Below are positions 1 to 7,108 of a DNA stretch of 13,064 bases, one piece after another (position 1 is the first letter of the stretch; every line of letters begins with the position of its first letter). A program made the translations under genes and the position numbers. The stretch is from the NCBI GenBank assembly GCA_025360265.1, contig JANYCP010000086.1, positions 1 through 13,064 on the forward strand, written 5' to 3'. The stretch is from Gemmatimonadota bacterium (GTDB taxonomy: Bacteria > Gemmatimonadota > Gemmatimonadetes > Gemmatimonadales > GWC2-71-9). The notes beneath the pieces were generated by a model. That model did no database searches. It worked only from the letters and a program-made list of their open reading frames with translations, and was not told the origin of the DNA.

Positions 1-287
1 ATCACCAGCACCAGTGCACTGGGCGCATGCGGTCCGAACGCGCTGCGTCGCACCGTCGTGCCAGCAGCTGCCAGCACGAGCGCGATGATCAACAACGTCC
101 GCAGGATGAGCAGCAGCAGATGCTGGAACTTGAGCCGCTTCTGTTGATCGCGCGTGGCGTCCTGCAGGTAGCGCACCGCCGGGAACGAAACCTCTGGCGC
201 TTCATGACGCTGCACCAGGTGCAACAGCAACGGCAGGGCGGCGGCCACGAGACCGAGCAGCGCCCACGGTACTGTGAACGAGATCAT
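1..287 (-). CDS. BatA-type N-terminal membrane protein (partial, 3' end outside window)
   Basis: This is the first 95 codons of a leftward gene that runs off the left edge. Its ATG at 287 overlaps the DUF58 stop by 4 nt (ATGA). It starts MISFTVPWALLGLVAAALP, a hydrophobic helix, followed by LLLHLVQRHE, then FPAVRYL, a basic stretch around KRLKFQH and a second long hydrophobic helix (LLLLILRTLLIIALVLAAA). That two-helix layout with F-P-A-x-R-x-L and K-R-L-x-x-x-H is the BatA / aerotolerance N-terminal domain (PF07584). In this family the domain anchors a periplasmic von Willebrand or similar region, which is not visible here. Pairing with DUF58 is the usual MoxR/DUF58/BatA arrangement, generally thought to act in envelope or protein-complex maturation. 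The exact function is not known. Confidence 0.85.
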   Translation of the reverse strand, partial: MISFTVPWALLGLVAAALPLLLHLVQRHEAPEVSFPAVRYLQDATRDQQKRLKFQHLLLLILRTLLIIALVLAAAGTTVRRSAFGPHAPSALVLV

Positions 288-1183
288 CGCCCGAGTGCCT
301 GGCCGAGGGCGGTGCCAAACGGCATCTCAGTGGAGATGAGGGAGTAGCGAATACCGGCGGCGCGACTCGCTTCGCCCCACGCGCGCACGACGCCCTGCAC
401 CGTTTCACGATATGCGGCGCTCCACTCGCTCGGCGCGAGTGTCACGACCTGTTGCGTTTCGGGATCGCGGAATCGCGTCTCGTCGCCGCGCGTCAATTCA
501 AGCTCTGCCGGATCGGCGATGTGCAGCACCAGCACCTGGTGGCCACGATGGCGCAAGAACCTGAGTGCCTTGAGCACGAGTGCGCGATCGAGCAACAAGT
601 CGGAGATGAAGATCACCATGCCGCGGCTGCGCAGAGCGCTGACCACTTGGCGCAGTGCCGGTTCTGCGGCTGTGCCGGCGCCAGCGGTCGTGCTCGCCAA
701 TGTGCGCGCGATGGTGTTCCAGTGTCCCGAACGTGCGCGCGCCGGTGTGATGCTGCGCACGGTGTCGTCGAAGGTGATCAGGCCGGCCGCGTCGCGCTGG
801 CGCAGCAACACGAGCGACAATGCCGCGGCAAGTCGCGTGGCATACTCAAGCTTGGTGATGCGATCGGGGGCACCGCTCCAGGCCATCGACGCGCTGGCAT
901 CGACCACGAGCATGGCCCGGAGGTTGGTTTCTTCCTCGAATTGCTTCACGTACAGCCGATCGGTGCGACCAAGCAGCTTCCAATCCACATAGCGTGGTTC
1001 GTCGCCCGATTGGTATTGCCGATGCTCGGCGAACTCCACCGAAAACCCACGCCGCGGTGAACGATGCAACCCGGCAAGAAATCCCTCGACGATGCCGTCG
1101 GTGAGGACTTCGATTCCGCCCAGTCGGGCGACCTCGTCGGGGTGGAGCAGATCGGGGCGGACGGCGGTGAGCGGGCGGTTCAT
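284..1183 (-). CDS. DUF58 family protein (VWA-like)
   Basis: A 299-residue protein with the full DUF58 signature. The segment from about residue 56 to 86 contains Y-x-x-G-D-E-x-R-x-V-D-W-K-x-x-x-R-T, then VKQFEEE. It is followed by a von Willebrand A-like fold whose metal site D95-x-S97-x-S99 (in VVDASASM) is intact, with a later ISDLL strand that supplies another acidic residue. No signal peptide or membrane helix is evident, so it is probably cytoplasmic. Such proteins work with a MoxR AAA+ ATPase and BatA-type membrane proteins in a chaperone-like or envelope-stress system. Here the downstream partner (BatA type) is translationally coupled, but no moxR gene lies just upstream, where a divergent peptidase gene starts. 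The ATG at 1183 is preceded by a perfect TATAAT. The biochemical role is inferred from the family only. Confidence 0.9.
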   Translation of the reverse strand: MNRPLTAVRPDLLHPDEVARLGGIEVLTDGIVEGFLAGLHRSPRRGFSVEFAEHRQYQSGDEPRYVDWKLLGRTDRLYVKQFEEETNLRAMLVVDASASMAWSGAPDRITKLEYATRLAAALSLVLLRQRDAAGLITFDDTVRSITPARARSGHWNTIARTLASTTAGAGTAAEPALRQVVSALRSRGMVIFISDLLLDRALVLKALRFLRHRGHQVLVLHIADPAELELTRGDETRFRDPETQQVVTLAPSEWSAAYRETVQGVVRAWGEASRAAGIRYSLISTEMPFGTALGQALGR

Positions 1184-1195
1184 GTGGGCGGGGGA

Positions 1196-1201
1196 ATTAT
1201 A
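1196..1201 (-). promoter_or_regulatory. -10 box of the DUF58/BatA promoter
   Basis: A perfect TATAAT on the minus strand, with 12 nt between it and the ATG at 1183. Transcription would begin about 6 nt before the start codon, giving a very short leader without a ribosome binding site. No convincing -35 box is seen at 16-18 nt; TTGGCC lies 20 nt upstream. The site shows that the DUF58-BatA pair probably has its own promoter rather than following moxR. Confidence 0.5.
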
Positions 1202-1258
1202 GGCTCGTCACTAGAGCCACGGGCCAACGGATCTATCTTCCATCCAGCGTCTTTCCTC

Positions 1259-1263
1259 AGGAG
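1259..1263 (+). promoter_or_regulatory. Ribosome binding site of the M28 peptidase gene
   Basis: AGGAG, 5 nt before the ATG at 1269. It fixes this start, which also gives a clean lipoprotein signal peptide. It is one of only two clear Shine-Dalgarno sites in the window. Confidence 0.75.
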
Positions 1264-1268
1264 TCCCC

Positions 1269-2885
1269 ATGTCACGTCGCGCCGTCGCCATCCTCTTTCT
1301 CCTCGCCGCCTGTGGCAGCAATGCCGCGCCGCGACCCAACGGTATCGAGCCGGTTCGCAATGTTCCGGTCAGTACGATTGCCGGTGACGCCGAGATTCGG
1401 GCGGCGGCCGCATTGATCACGCCGGCGAAGGTCCTTGAGCGGATCTCGGTGATTGCCGACGACTCGATGGGCGGGCGGAACACGCCGAGCAAGGGATTGG
1501 AGATGACGGCGCAGTATCTCGCCGACAACTACCAGAAGTGGGGCCTGACGCCAATTGGCGAGAACGGCACGTACTTCCAGCGCTACACGCTGGCGCGGAT
1601 GCGGCCGCAGGTGCCGACATCAACGCTCTTGGTGACGCACGATGGTACCACCGATCACTACATCCTCGACAAATGGGCCACGGTGACCGGCCCGATGACG
1701 GCACAGCCGATCAGTGGTCCCGCGAAGATCATCTCGGGTGCCGTTACCGCGGCCGACGTCGCGCTAATGACATTGACGGGAACGGTTGTGGTGTTCGTGC
1801 AGAACCCGACGCGCGCGCAGGCCAACGCGCTGGTGGTCGGCGCGCTGCGCCAGAAGGCGCCGGCGATGCTGCTGATCCTGCAGAACACCGATCCGGTGGC
1901 CTTCCGCACCAACGTTGCCAACGTTCAGCGCGACGGCGCGCGTCCAGTGCTCATGGGAATGCCGAGCACGGCTGTGCTCGTGGTCACGGCGCACGATTCG
2001 TTGCTCGCGGGGATGCAGAACAAGCCGGACTTCGAGGCGATGCGTCGCTCGCCCACGCCGGTCTTCATGGACCTGCCGCCTGAGATCGTGATCACGGTGA
2101 TCGCGAAGGATGAAATCGTCACATCATTCAGCGCGCCGAATGTGGTCGCGATGATGGAAGGCACCGACTCGGTGCTCAAGCACGAGTACGTGATCTTTTC
2201 CGGGCACATGGATCACGTCGGCACCGCTGGCGACGGCGTGGGCGGCTGCCAAGCAAAGGGCGATGACAAGATTTGCAACGGCGCCGACGATGATGGCTCG
2301 GGTACGACTGGCATTCTGTCGGTGGGTGAAGCGATCGCCCGACTGAAGGGACGGACCAAGCGCTCAATCATCATCCTGAATGTGTCGGGCGAGGAGAAAG
2401 GGTTGCTCGGTTCTGCGTACTTCGCCGCCCATCCCACGGTCCCCATGGACAAGGTGGTCGCCGACATCAACATGGACATGATCGGCCGCAACAACACTGA
2501 CTCGATCGTCGTGATCGGGAAAGAACATTCTGACATGGGCGAAACGCTGGCGCGCGTGAACGCTGCGCACCCGGAACTGCACCTCGCTGCCGCCGATGAC
2601 ATCTGGCCCAACGAAGGCTTCTACTCGCGGTCGGATCACTTCAACTTCGCGCGGAAGGGCGTGCCAGTGCTCTTCTTCTTCAATGGCACGCATCCGCAGT
2701 ACCATCAAGCCGATGACGAAGTGAAGCTGATCGATACCAGCAAGCTGTCCCGTGTCGCACAGCTCGGCTTCTATCTCGGCGTCGAATTGGCAAACACCAC
2801 CGAACGGCCGAAGTGGAATCCAGCCAGTTACGAGATCGTGGTGGTCCAGCAGAAGGCGCCACCAGTGCCGGCAAAGAAGCCGTAA
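1269..2885 (+). CDS. M28-family zinc aminopeptidase, predicted lipoprotein
   Basis: A 538-residue exported metallopeptidase. The N-terminus has a twin-Arg start, a hydrophobic core and a lipobox L12-A-A-C15, so it is probably a lipid-anchored envelope protein. Residues about 130-270 look like the protease-associated (PA) insert common in this family. The catalytic M28 domain follows, with all expected ligands: H313 and D315 in SGHMDHVG, D340 in NGADDDGSGT, catalytic E375 and zinc ligand E376 in SGEEKGLLGS, D403 in NMDMIGR, and H479 in the Y-H-x-x-x-D motif near the end. Members release N-terminal amino acids from peptides, using two zinc ions. It stands alone: divergent from DUF58 and 72 nt before the regulator gene, which has its own promoter. 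The substrate is not predictable. A short Pro/Lys-rich tail ends the protein. Confidence 0.93.
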   Translation: MSRRAVAILFLLAACGSNAAPRPNGIEPVRNVPVSTIAGDAEIRAAAALITPAKVLERISVIADDSMGGRNTPSKGLEMTAQYLADNYQKWGLTPIGENGTYFQRYTLARMRPQVPTSTLLVTHDGTTDHYILDKWATVTGPMTAQPISGPAKIISGAVTAADVALMTLTGTVVVFVQNPTRAQANALVVGALRQKAPAMLLILQNTDPVAFRTNVANVQRDGARPVLMGMPSTAVLVVTAHDSLLAGMQNKPDFEAMRRSPTPVFMDLPPEIVITVIAKDEIVTSFSAPNVVAMMEGTDSVLKHEYVIFSGHMDHVGTAGDGVGGCQAKGDDKICNGADDDGSGTTGILSVGEAIARLKGRTKRSIIILNVSGEEKGLLGSAYFAAHPTVPMDKVVADINMDMIGRNNTDSIVVIGKEHSDMGETLARVNAAHPELHLAAADDIWPNEGFYSRSDHFNFARKGVPVLFFFNGTHPQYHQADDEVKLIDTSKLSRVAQLGFYLGVELANTTERPKWNPASYEIVVVQQKAPPVPAKKP

Positions 2886-2910
2886 TGATCGATATATTGT
2901 CGAGGATGGT

Positions 2911-2957
2911 CACAAATTAGGTTGACATTGTCTCGACATTGAGCCAAGATTGGGGTC
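2911..2957 (+). promoter_or_regulatory. Predicted autoregulated carH promoter with tandem 11-bp operator repeats
   Basis: A perfect -35 box TTGACA (2922-2927) and a weak -10 CAAGAT (2945-2950) are 17 nt apart, and the -10 ends 7 nt before the ATG at 2958. Over them lie direct repeats with an exact 11-bp period: TTGACATTGTC (2922-2932), TCGACATTGAG (2933-2943) and a weaker CCAAGATTGGG (2944-2954). A fourth degenerate unit, CACAAATTAGG, sits upstream (2911-2921). All four keep A-N-A-T-T at positions 4-8. CarH of Thermus thermophilus is known to bind tandem 11-bp direct repeats, one DNA-binding domain per unit, across a promoter. The same repeat occurs before the desaturase operon. Autorepression in the dark is inferred. 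Confidence 0.7.
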
Positions 2958-3905
2958 ATGGCTACCCACCCGGAACAACTACCCAAGCACCCGATGCGCT
3001 TGGTGATGCGGCGGACAGGACTGTCGGCCGATGTGCTCCGGGCCTGGGAGAAACGTTACCAAGCGGTCGCTCCGGAGCGGTCGGCCGGTGGTCAACGTCT
3101 CTACTCCGATGAGGACGTTGAGCGGCTGACGCTCCTTAACCAAGTGACCACCAACGGTCGCAATGTGTCGATGGTCGCCCGCCTCGACCTCGATCAGTTG
3201 CGGGCCATGGTGGTGGAGGATGCCGGTGCCGGCTCGACCGCGCCCACCAGTGAGCCGGACCGCTTTGCTGATCGGGGGTTGCTGCCGCGACTGCTCGACG
3301 CGACTGAACGTCTCGAGGGTCAGGAACTGGAACGCCTGCTGCGGCAGGGCACCCTGCATATCGGCGCGGCCGCGGCGATCGAGCGCGTGATCGTGCCGTT
3401 CCTGCACGAGATTGGCGTCCGCTGGCATCGTAACCTGCTGAATCCCGCCCACGAGCATCTCGCCACCGCTGTCGTGCAGCGGACGCTCCATTGGGTCCTC
3501 GATGGTGCCAGCCCGGCTGATGACGCTCCGCGCATCGTGGTCGCGTCACTGCAGGGTGAGCGGCACGAAATCGGACTTCAGATTGTCGCTGCTATCGCGA
3601 GTGGTGAAGCGTGGCGCGTCGTATTTCTTGGCGCCGACCTGCCGGTCGCGGCTATCACAAGTGCCACGCAACAGGCCGGCGCGCGCGTCTTGGCGATCAG
3701 CATCGTCGCCGCGGAGCACGACGCACCAGTGCTCGCCCACATCACCGCGCTGCGCCATTCGCTCGGCACCGCGGTCACGATTCTGGTGGGTGGGGCTGGC
3801 GCGGCGAGGTATCGCGAGGAACTCGGTGCACTCGGCGTGCACCTTGTGACCGACTTGGGGCAACTGCGGACCTTCCTGCGGACCTATCAGCAGCACCCGA
3901 GCTAG
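2958..3905 (+). CDS. carH: CarH/LitR-type MerR regulator, B12-dependent photoreceptor
   Basis: A 315-residue transcription factor. Residues about 12-80 are a MerR winged helix (LRAWEKRYQAVAPER, then GQRLYSDEDVERL). Residues about 105-180 form the four-helix cobalamin cap and 190-310 the Rossmann B12 domain ending in LVGGAGA. The light-sensing residues are all visible: the W-x9-E-H motif as W156...E166-H167, a His directly after the Trp (H157, equivalent to the His that ligates cobalt after photolysis in Thermus CarH), and the lower axial ligand H203 in E-x-H-x-x-G (201-206). In known CarH, adenosylcobalamin drives a DNA-binding tetramer in the dark, and light breaks the Co-C bond and releases the DNA. 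The gene is followed tail to tail by the lipid operon it probably represses. There is no Shine-Dalgarno site; the mRNA is probably leaderless. A purely B12-sensing (light-independent) role like CarA is less likely. Confidence 0.9.
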   Translation: MATHPEQLPKHPMRLVMRRTGLSADVLRAWEKRYQAVAPERSAGGQRLYSDEDVERLTLLNQVTTNGRNVSMVARLDLDQLRAMVVEDAGAGSTAPTSEPDRFADRGLLPRLLDATERLEGQELERLLRQGTLHIGAAAAIERVIVPFLHEIGVRWHRNLLNPAHEHLATAVVQRTLHWVLDGASPADDAPRIVVASLQGERHEIGLQIVAAIASGEAWRVVFLGADLPVAAITSATQQAGARVLAISIVAAEHDAPVLAHITALRHSLGTAVTILVGGAGAARYREELGALGVHLVTDLGQLRTFLRTYQQHPS

Positions 3906-4363
3906 CGCACGTCGCCGAACCGGCCGATCAGGGCGCGGGTGCGGTAAGCGAAGATCCCATCAAGCTGGCGGCGCACCACGACGCGATGCGCCGCCTCACC
4001 CGCCCAGCCAAGGGGCAACGCGTACTCCACCCGATCGCCGACTTCGACGCCACCCGACACCGGGCGGAACGTGTGGACATGGAACCAGTGTGCATATGGG
4101 CCGACGAGCATCCGGTCGGCGAACCGTTGGCGCTCTCGATACTCCTCAATCACCGAGACCCAACTCATTGGCAGCCCGAACCAGCGAATCCGATAGCTGA
4201 TCCGGGTGCCCTCTCGCACCGTTGCATCGGTGGCTTCGCGCACCTGAAAGTTGAGCCAGGGTGGCGTGAGCAACGCGAGGTTGCCGGCGTCTTTGAAGAA
4301 GTCGAACACCACGGCCAGATCGCCGGGGACAACCTGCGTGCGCTCGAGCAAGTGCAGCTTCAC
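3902..4363 (-). CDS. SRPBCC-family ligand-binding protein
   Basis: A 153-residue protein starting at GTG 4363, which overlaps the DUF1295 stop by 4 nt (GTGA); no in-frame ATG fits better. It matches the SRPBCC (START/Bet v1-like) hydrophobic-pocket fold of the COG4276 type. Landmarks are LTPPWLNFQV (31-40), a central I-x-Y-x-I-x-W segment, GPYAHWFHVHTF (88-99) and a C-terminal V-x-R-x-L-x-x-I-F-x-Y-R helix. No signal peptide or membrane helix is seen. It is the last gene of the operon, and its TAG shares the palindrome CTAG (3902-3905) with the stop of carH. In this setting it may bind or hand over a lipid or isoprenoid intermediate. That is inference; this SRPBCC group has no general assigned reaction. 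Confidence 0.85.
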   Translation of the reverse strand: MKLHLLERTQVVPGDLAVVFDFFKDAGNLALLTPPWLNFQVREATDATVREGTRISYRIRWFGLPMSWVSVIEEYRERQRFADRMLVGPYAHWFHVHTFRPVSGGVEVGDRVEYALPLGWAGEAAHRVVVRRQLDGIFAYRTRALIGRFGDVR

Positions 4364-5127
4364 GCTGGCCGCCGGAACCAAGGGATGAAGATACTGGTCG
4401 TTCGCTGGTAGCGACGATAGGCATCGCCGCGACTTCGCAATGACTGGGCTTCGGTGTACGGAATGCCGGTCAACCGGAACAGGAAGATCAACATCGCAAC
4501 CGGACCGAGCCACGCCAGCAACGCGCCGTCGGCGAGAATCACGTACGCCCACCAGTGAAGCCACTCGAAGAAGTAGTTCGGGTGCCGCGAAAATTTCCAG
4601 AGACCGACCTCGCAGACCTGGCCGCGATTGTTGCGGTCGGCCCGGAAGCCCGCCAATTGACGATCGGCCACCGTCTCGCCGACCACCGCCACTGCCCAGA
4701 CCAGCACGCCGCTCCACGCCAACGACATCAGCGGGCCGCCCTGCATCGCGGCAAAGATCGGAACGGAGAAGAGCACCGCGAAGAGCGCCTGCGCCTGATA
4801 GAAGAAGAAGAACCCGACTGGCGCCCGCTTACCCCAGTAGCCCCGCAAGTACTTGTAGCGGCCATCTTCCTCCTTTCGCCCGAACACCCGATCACGCAGC
4901 AGATACGTCGATAGCCGCAGTGCCCAAAGGGTCGCGATGATGGCCACGATGATGGCGCGAGTCCGATCCCCGTCGGCGAACCCGAGGTAGAAGAGCGAGA
5001 GGAAACCAAGCCCCACTGACCAGGCGACATCCACGCTGGTCGCATCCCGGGTGCGGAGTTGACGGAGCCAGAGCACCATCATCGCGAGCGCCATGACGCC
5101 CCAGCCCCACAGCACTGCGCGGATCAT
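4360..5127 (-). CDS. DUF1295 / steroid 5-alpha-reductase-like membrane protein
   Basis: A 255-residue integral membrane protein with about six hydrophobic segments. The C-terminal half has the signatures of DUF1295 (PF06966), of the 3-oxo-5-alpha-steroid 4-dehydrogenase / isoprenylcysteine methyltransferase superfamily: F-R-A-D-R-N-N-R-G (161-169), GLWKFSRHPNYFFEW (175-189) and IPYTEAQS (222-229), ending with the usual R-x-Y-Q-R-x-T-S-x-F-x-P-W-F. Family relatives reduce C=C bonds with NADPH or methylate prenyl-cysteine; bacterial DUF1295 enzymes are mostly uncharacterised. The start ATG (5127) overlaps the methyltransferase stop by 4 nt. In this operon a reductase acting on the modified acyl chain or another lipid is plausible but unproven. 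Confidence 0.9.
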   Translation of the reverse strand: MIRAVLWGWGVMALAMMVLWLRQLRTRDATSVDVAWSVGLGFLSLFYLGFADGDRTRAIIVAIIATLWALRLSTYLLRDRVFGRKEEDGRYKYLRGYWGKRAPVGFFFFYQAQALFAVLFSVPIFAAMQGGPLMSLAWSGVLVWAVAVVGETVADRQLAGFRADRNNRGQVCEVGLWKFSRHPNYFFEWLHWWAYVILADGALLAWLGPVAMLIFLFRLTGIPYTEAQSLRSRGDAYRRYQRTTSIFIPWFRRPA

Positions 5128-6356
5128 GCGGCCACTTCCATCAGGCGCGGCACCGGATGCGCGAGGGACACGAGGGCACCCGGCTTGGCGAACACCAGCT
5201 GGACGTCGCCAATCACCGCTTCCCGAAAGCCACCTTCACAGTAACAGAAATAGAACTGCCACAATCGCCGGAACTCCTCGGTGAATCCCTGCGCTCGGAT
5301 GCGCGACCAATTGTCCTCGAACGCGATCCGCCACCGCTTGAGCGTCTCGGCATAGTGCGGTGTGATATCCTCGAGGTGCACCAGCCGCAAATCGGTGCCA
5401 GCAGCCGCGCCGGCCAGCACGGACACCGATGGAATGCAGCTTCCAGGAAAGATGTACTGCTTGATGAAGTCCATCTCACGCCGCGCGCTGTCGTAGAATC
5501 GATCCTGGATGGTGATCGCCTGGATAGCCGCCAGACCATGGGGCGCGAGCAATCGGGCGCATGCATCGAAATATTCACCGTAGTACTGGTGGCCCACTGC
5601 CTCCACCATTTCGATCGACACCAGCTTGTCAAACGTCCCGGTGAGGTCGCGGTAGTCCTGAAAGCGGACGGCGATCCGGGCACTCAGCCCCGCCTCACGC
5701 ACCCGTTCCGTGGCGAGCGTGTACTGCTCGCGGGAGATGGTGATGGTCGTGACATGGCAGCCGTAGGTGCTTGCCGCGTGGATCGCGAAGCCTCCCCAGC
5801 CACTGCCGATTTCAATTACCCGGTCCGTCGCGGTCAATGCCAATCTCCGGCAGAGCCGATCGTACTTTGCTACCGACGCATCGCGCATCGTCGCGCCGGG
5901 ATGCTCGAAGATGCCCGACGAGTAGGTGAGGGTTTCATCCAGGAATGCCGTAAAGAACTCATTGCCCAGGTCATAGTGAGCCATGATGTTCTTGCGACTG
6001 CCACGACGTGTGTTCCGGTGCAGCGCGAGCGCAATCTTGCGCAAGGGCCGCAGCAATGCGGCTGTGCCACGCTCGAGTCCGTTGAGAGCGTCCCGGTTGC
6101 GCGCGAGCAACTGAATCACGCTGGTGAGATCATCGCTGCTCCACCAGCCGTCGACGAAGGCATCGGCCGCGCCGAGATGTCCGGCGAGGGCGACGGCACG
6201 ATAAAAGCGCGGGTCGTGCACCGTGATCGTTGCGACGGGACCGTCACCGCGGCCGGCCATCACGACGCGGTCGCCGTCAACCAGTGTGAGGCGACCTGCG
6301 TCGAGCGCGGTGAGCCGCGTGCGGACCAGGCGCTCGAAGAACCCGGGAGACATCAT
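5124..6356 (-). CDS. Cyclopropane-fatty-acid-synthase-like SAM methyltransferase
   Basis: A 410-residue class I methyltransferase of the CFA synthase family. It has the N-terminal lipid-binding part, AHYDLGNEFF (126-135), LTYSSGIF (143-150), the SAM loop VIEIGSGWGG (180-189) and FIKQYIFPGSCIPS (297-310). Compared with E. coli Cfa, the bicarbonate ligands are only partly kept: E239 is E252 (in EMVEAVG), I268 is I281 and Y317 is Y335, but C139 is S147 and H266 is Q279. This Q-A-I-T-I variant is typical, as I recall it, of paralogues that sit beside DUF1365 and FAD-oxidoreductase genes, some of which methylate unsaturated acyl chains without closing a cyclopropane ring. The expected substrate is an unsaturated acyl chain in phospholipid. 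The ATG at 6356 is chosen for its ATGA overlap with the DUF1365 stop; an in-frame extension to 6602 would overlap DUF1365 and is not supported. Confidence 0.93.
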   Translation of the reverse strand: MMSPGFFERLVRTRLTALDAGRLTLVDGDRVVMAGRGDGPVATITVHDPRFYRAVALAGHLGAADAFVDGWWSSDDLTSVIQLLARNRDALNGLERGTAALLRPLRKIALALHRNTRRGSRKNIMAHYDLGNEFFTAFLDETLTYSSGIFEHPGATMRDASVAKYDRLCRRLALTATDRVIEIGSGWGGFAIHAASTYGCHVTTITISREQYTLATERVREAGLSARIAVRFQDYRDLTGTFDKLVSIEMVEAVGHQYYGEYFDACARLLAPHGLAAIQAITIQDRFYDSARREMDFIKQYIFPGSCIPSVSVLAGAAAGTDLRLVHLEDITPHYAETLKRWRIAFEDNWSRIRAQGFTEEFRRLWQFYFCYCEGGFREAVIGDVQLVFAKPGALVSLAHPVPRLMEVAA

Positions 6357-7108
6357 GTTGCAATTTCCTTTGGTGGGTGTGCGTGGAACGGCACGCGCTT
6401 CAGCCAGAGGCGCACCGCGTGCCAATAGATGCCGAGGCCGACGGCGGCCGTCATCAAGGGATATCGGACGAGCACGCGCGCCAGATGCAGACTCGTCAGC
6501 GATTCGCGCTGGAGGACCATGCTCGCGTCGAAGAGCTTGCCGGCGGCGTCCTCGCTCTCCATGAGAATGCCGAGGCGCGGTCCGGGCGTGCCCAGTCGCC
6601 ATTGGTAGGTCTGGTCCATGGGCATGAACGGCGACACATGGAACGCCTTGGCGAAGCGGTGGCGAACCGGGCCACCGTCACGGTCACGCCGATCAAGCAC
6701 ATAGGCGTGTCGCTCGCGCCACGGCGTGTTCGTGATCTCGGCGATGATGGCATCCACGCGCGTACCGTCGCGGTCAAAGCAGTAGTAGAAACTCACGGGA
6801 TTCATCACGAAACCGAAGTAACGCAGGTGCGTGAGCAGTCGTATCGGGCCGCCAGGACGGAAACCCAGACGCGTGGCGACGAGGTCTCGCACCGCAACGT
6901 CGAGCGGGATCGCCGCGTCGCCGAGGTAGTCGGCGCGTCGAAACCAGGCGAACGCCGGGCGCGTCGCCGACCAGAACCAGCGCCGCGCGAAGACGCCCGG
7001 CACTTCGTCGAGGTCGAGATACATCATGTACAACGGCATCCGGAATGCGTGTGCCGTCGGCCGAACGCGCCGGTGCCGCAGGTGGCCTCGATAGATCGCG
7101 CTATTCAT
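6353..7108 (-). CDS. DUF1365 family protein
   Basis: A 251-residue protein matching DUF1365 (PF07103). It opens with SAIYRGHLRHRRVRPTAHAF, and has LTHLRYFGFVMNPVSFYYCF (93-112), an A-E-I-T-N-T-P-W-x-E-R-H segment (123-134) and FHVSPFMPMD (156-165). One hydrophobic stretch lies near the C-terminus (about 213-235). The biochemical activity is unknown. In many bacteria it is found between an FAD-dependent amine-oxidase-like gene and a CFA-synthase-like gene, as here, and homologues are needed with them for singlet-oxygen or light-linked lipid modification. The start ATG at 7108 overlaps the upstream stop by 4 nt. A longer reading frame to 7207 would intrude 100 nt into the upstream gene and has shadow-like Arg-rich composition. 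Confidence 0.93.
   Translation of the reverse strand: MNSAIYRGHLRHRRVRPTAHAFRMPLYMMYLDLDEVPGVFARRWFWSATRPAFAWFRRADYLGDAAIPLDVAVRDLVATRLGFRPGGPIRLLTHLRYFGFVMNPVSFYYCFDRDGTRVDAIIAEITNTPWRERHAYVLDRRDRDGGPVRHRFAKAFHVSPFMPMDQTYQWRLGTPGPRLGILMESEDAAGKLFDASMVLQRESLTSLHLARVLVRYPLMTAAVGLGIYWHAVRLWLKRVPFHAHPPKEIAT

Noticed and set aside
452..1060. 202-residue open frame on the plus strand
   Set aside because: Antisense to the DUF58 gene, which has an intact metal site and DUF58 signature; no domain seen in the antisense frame.
5157..6428. 423-residue open frame on the plus strand
   Set aside because: Antisense to the CFA-like gene, no recognisable domain, and shadow-like composition.
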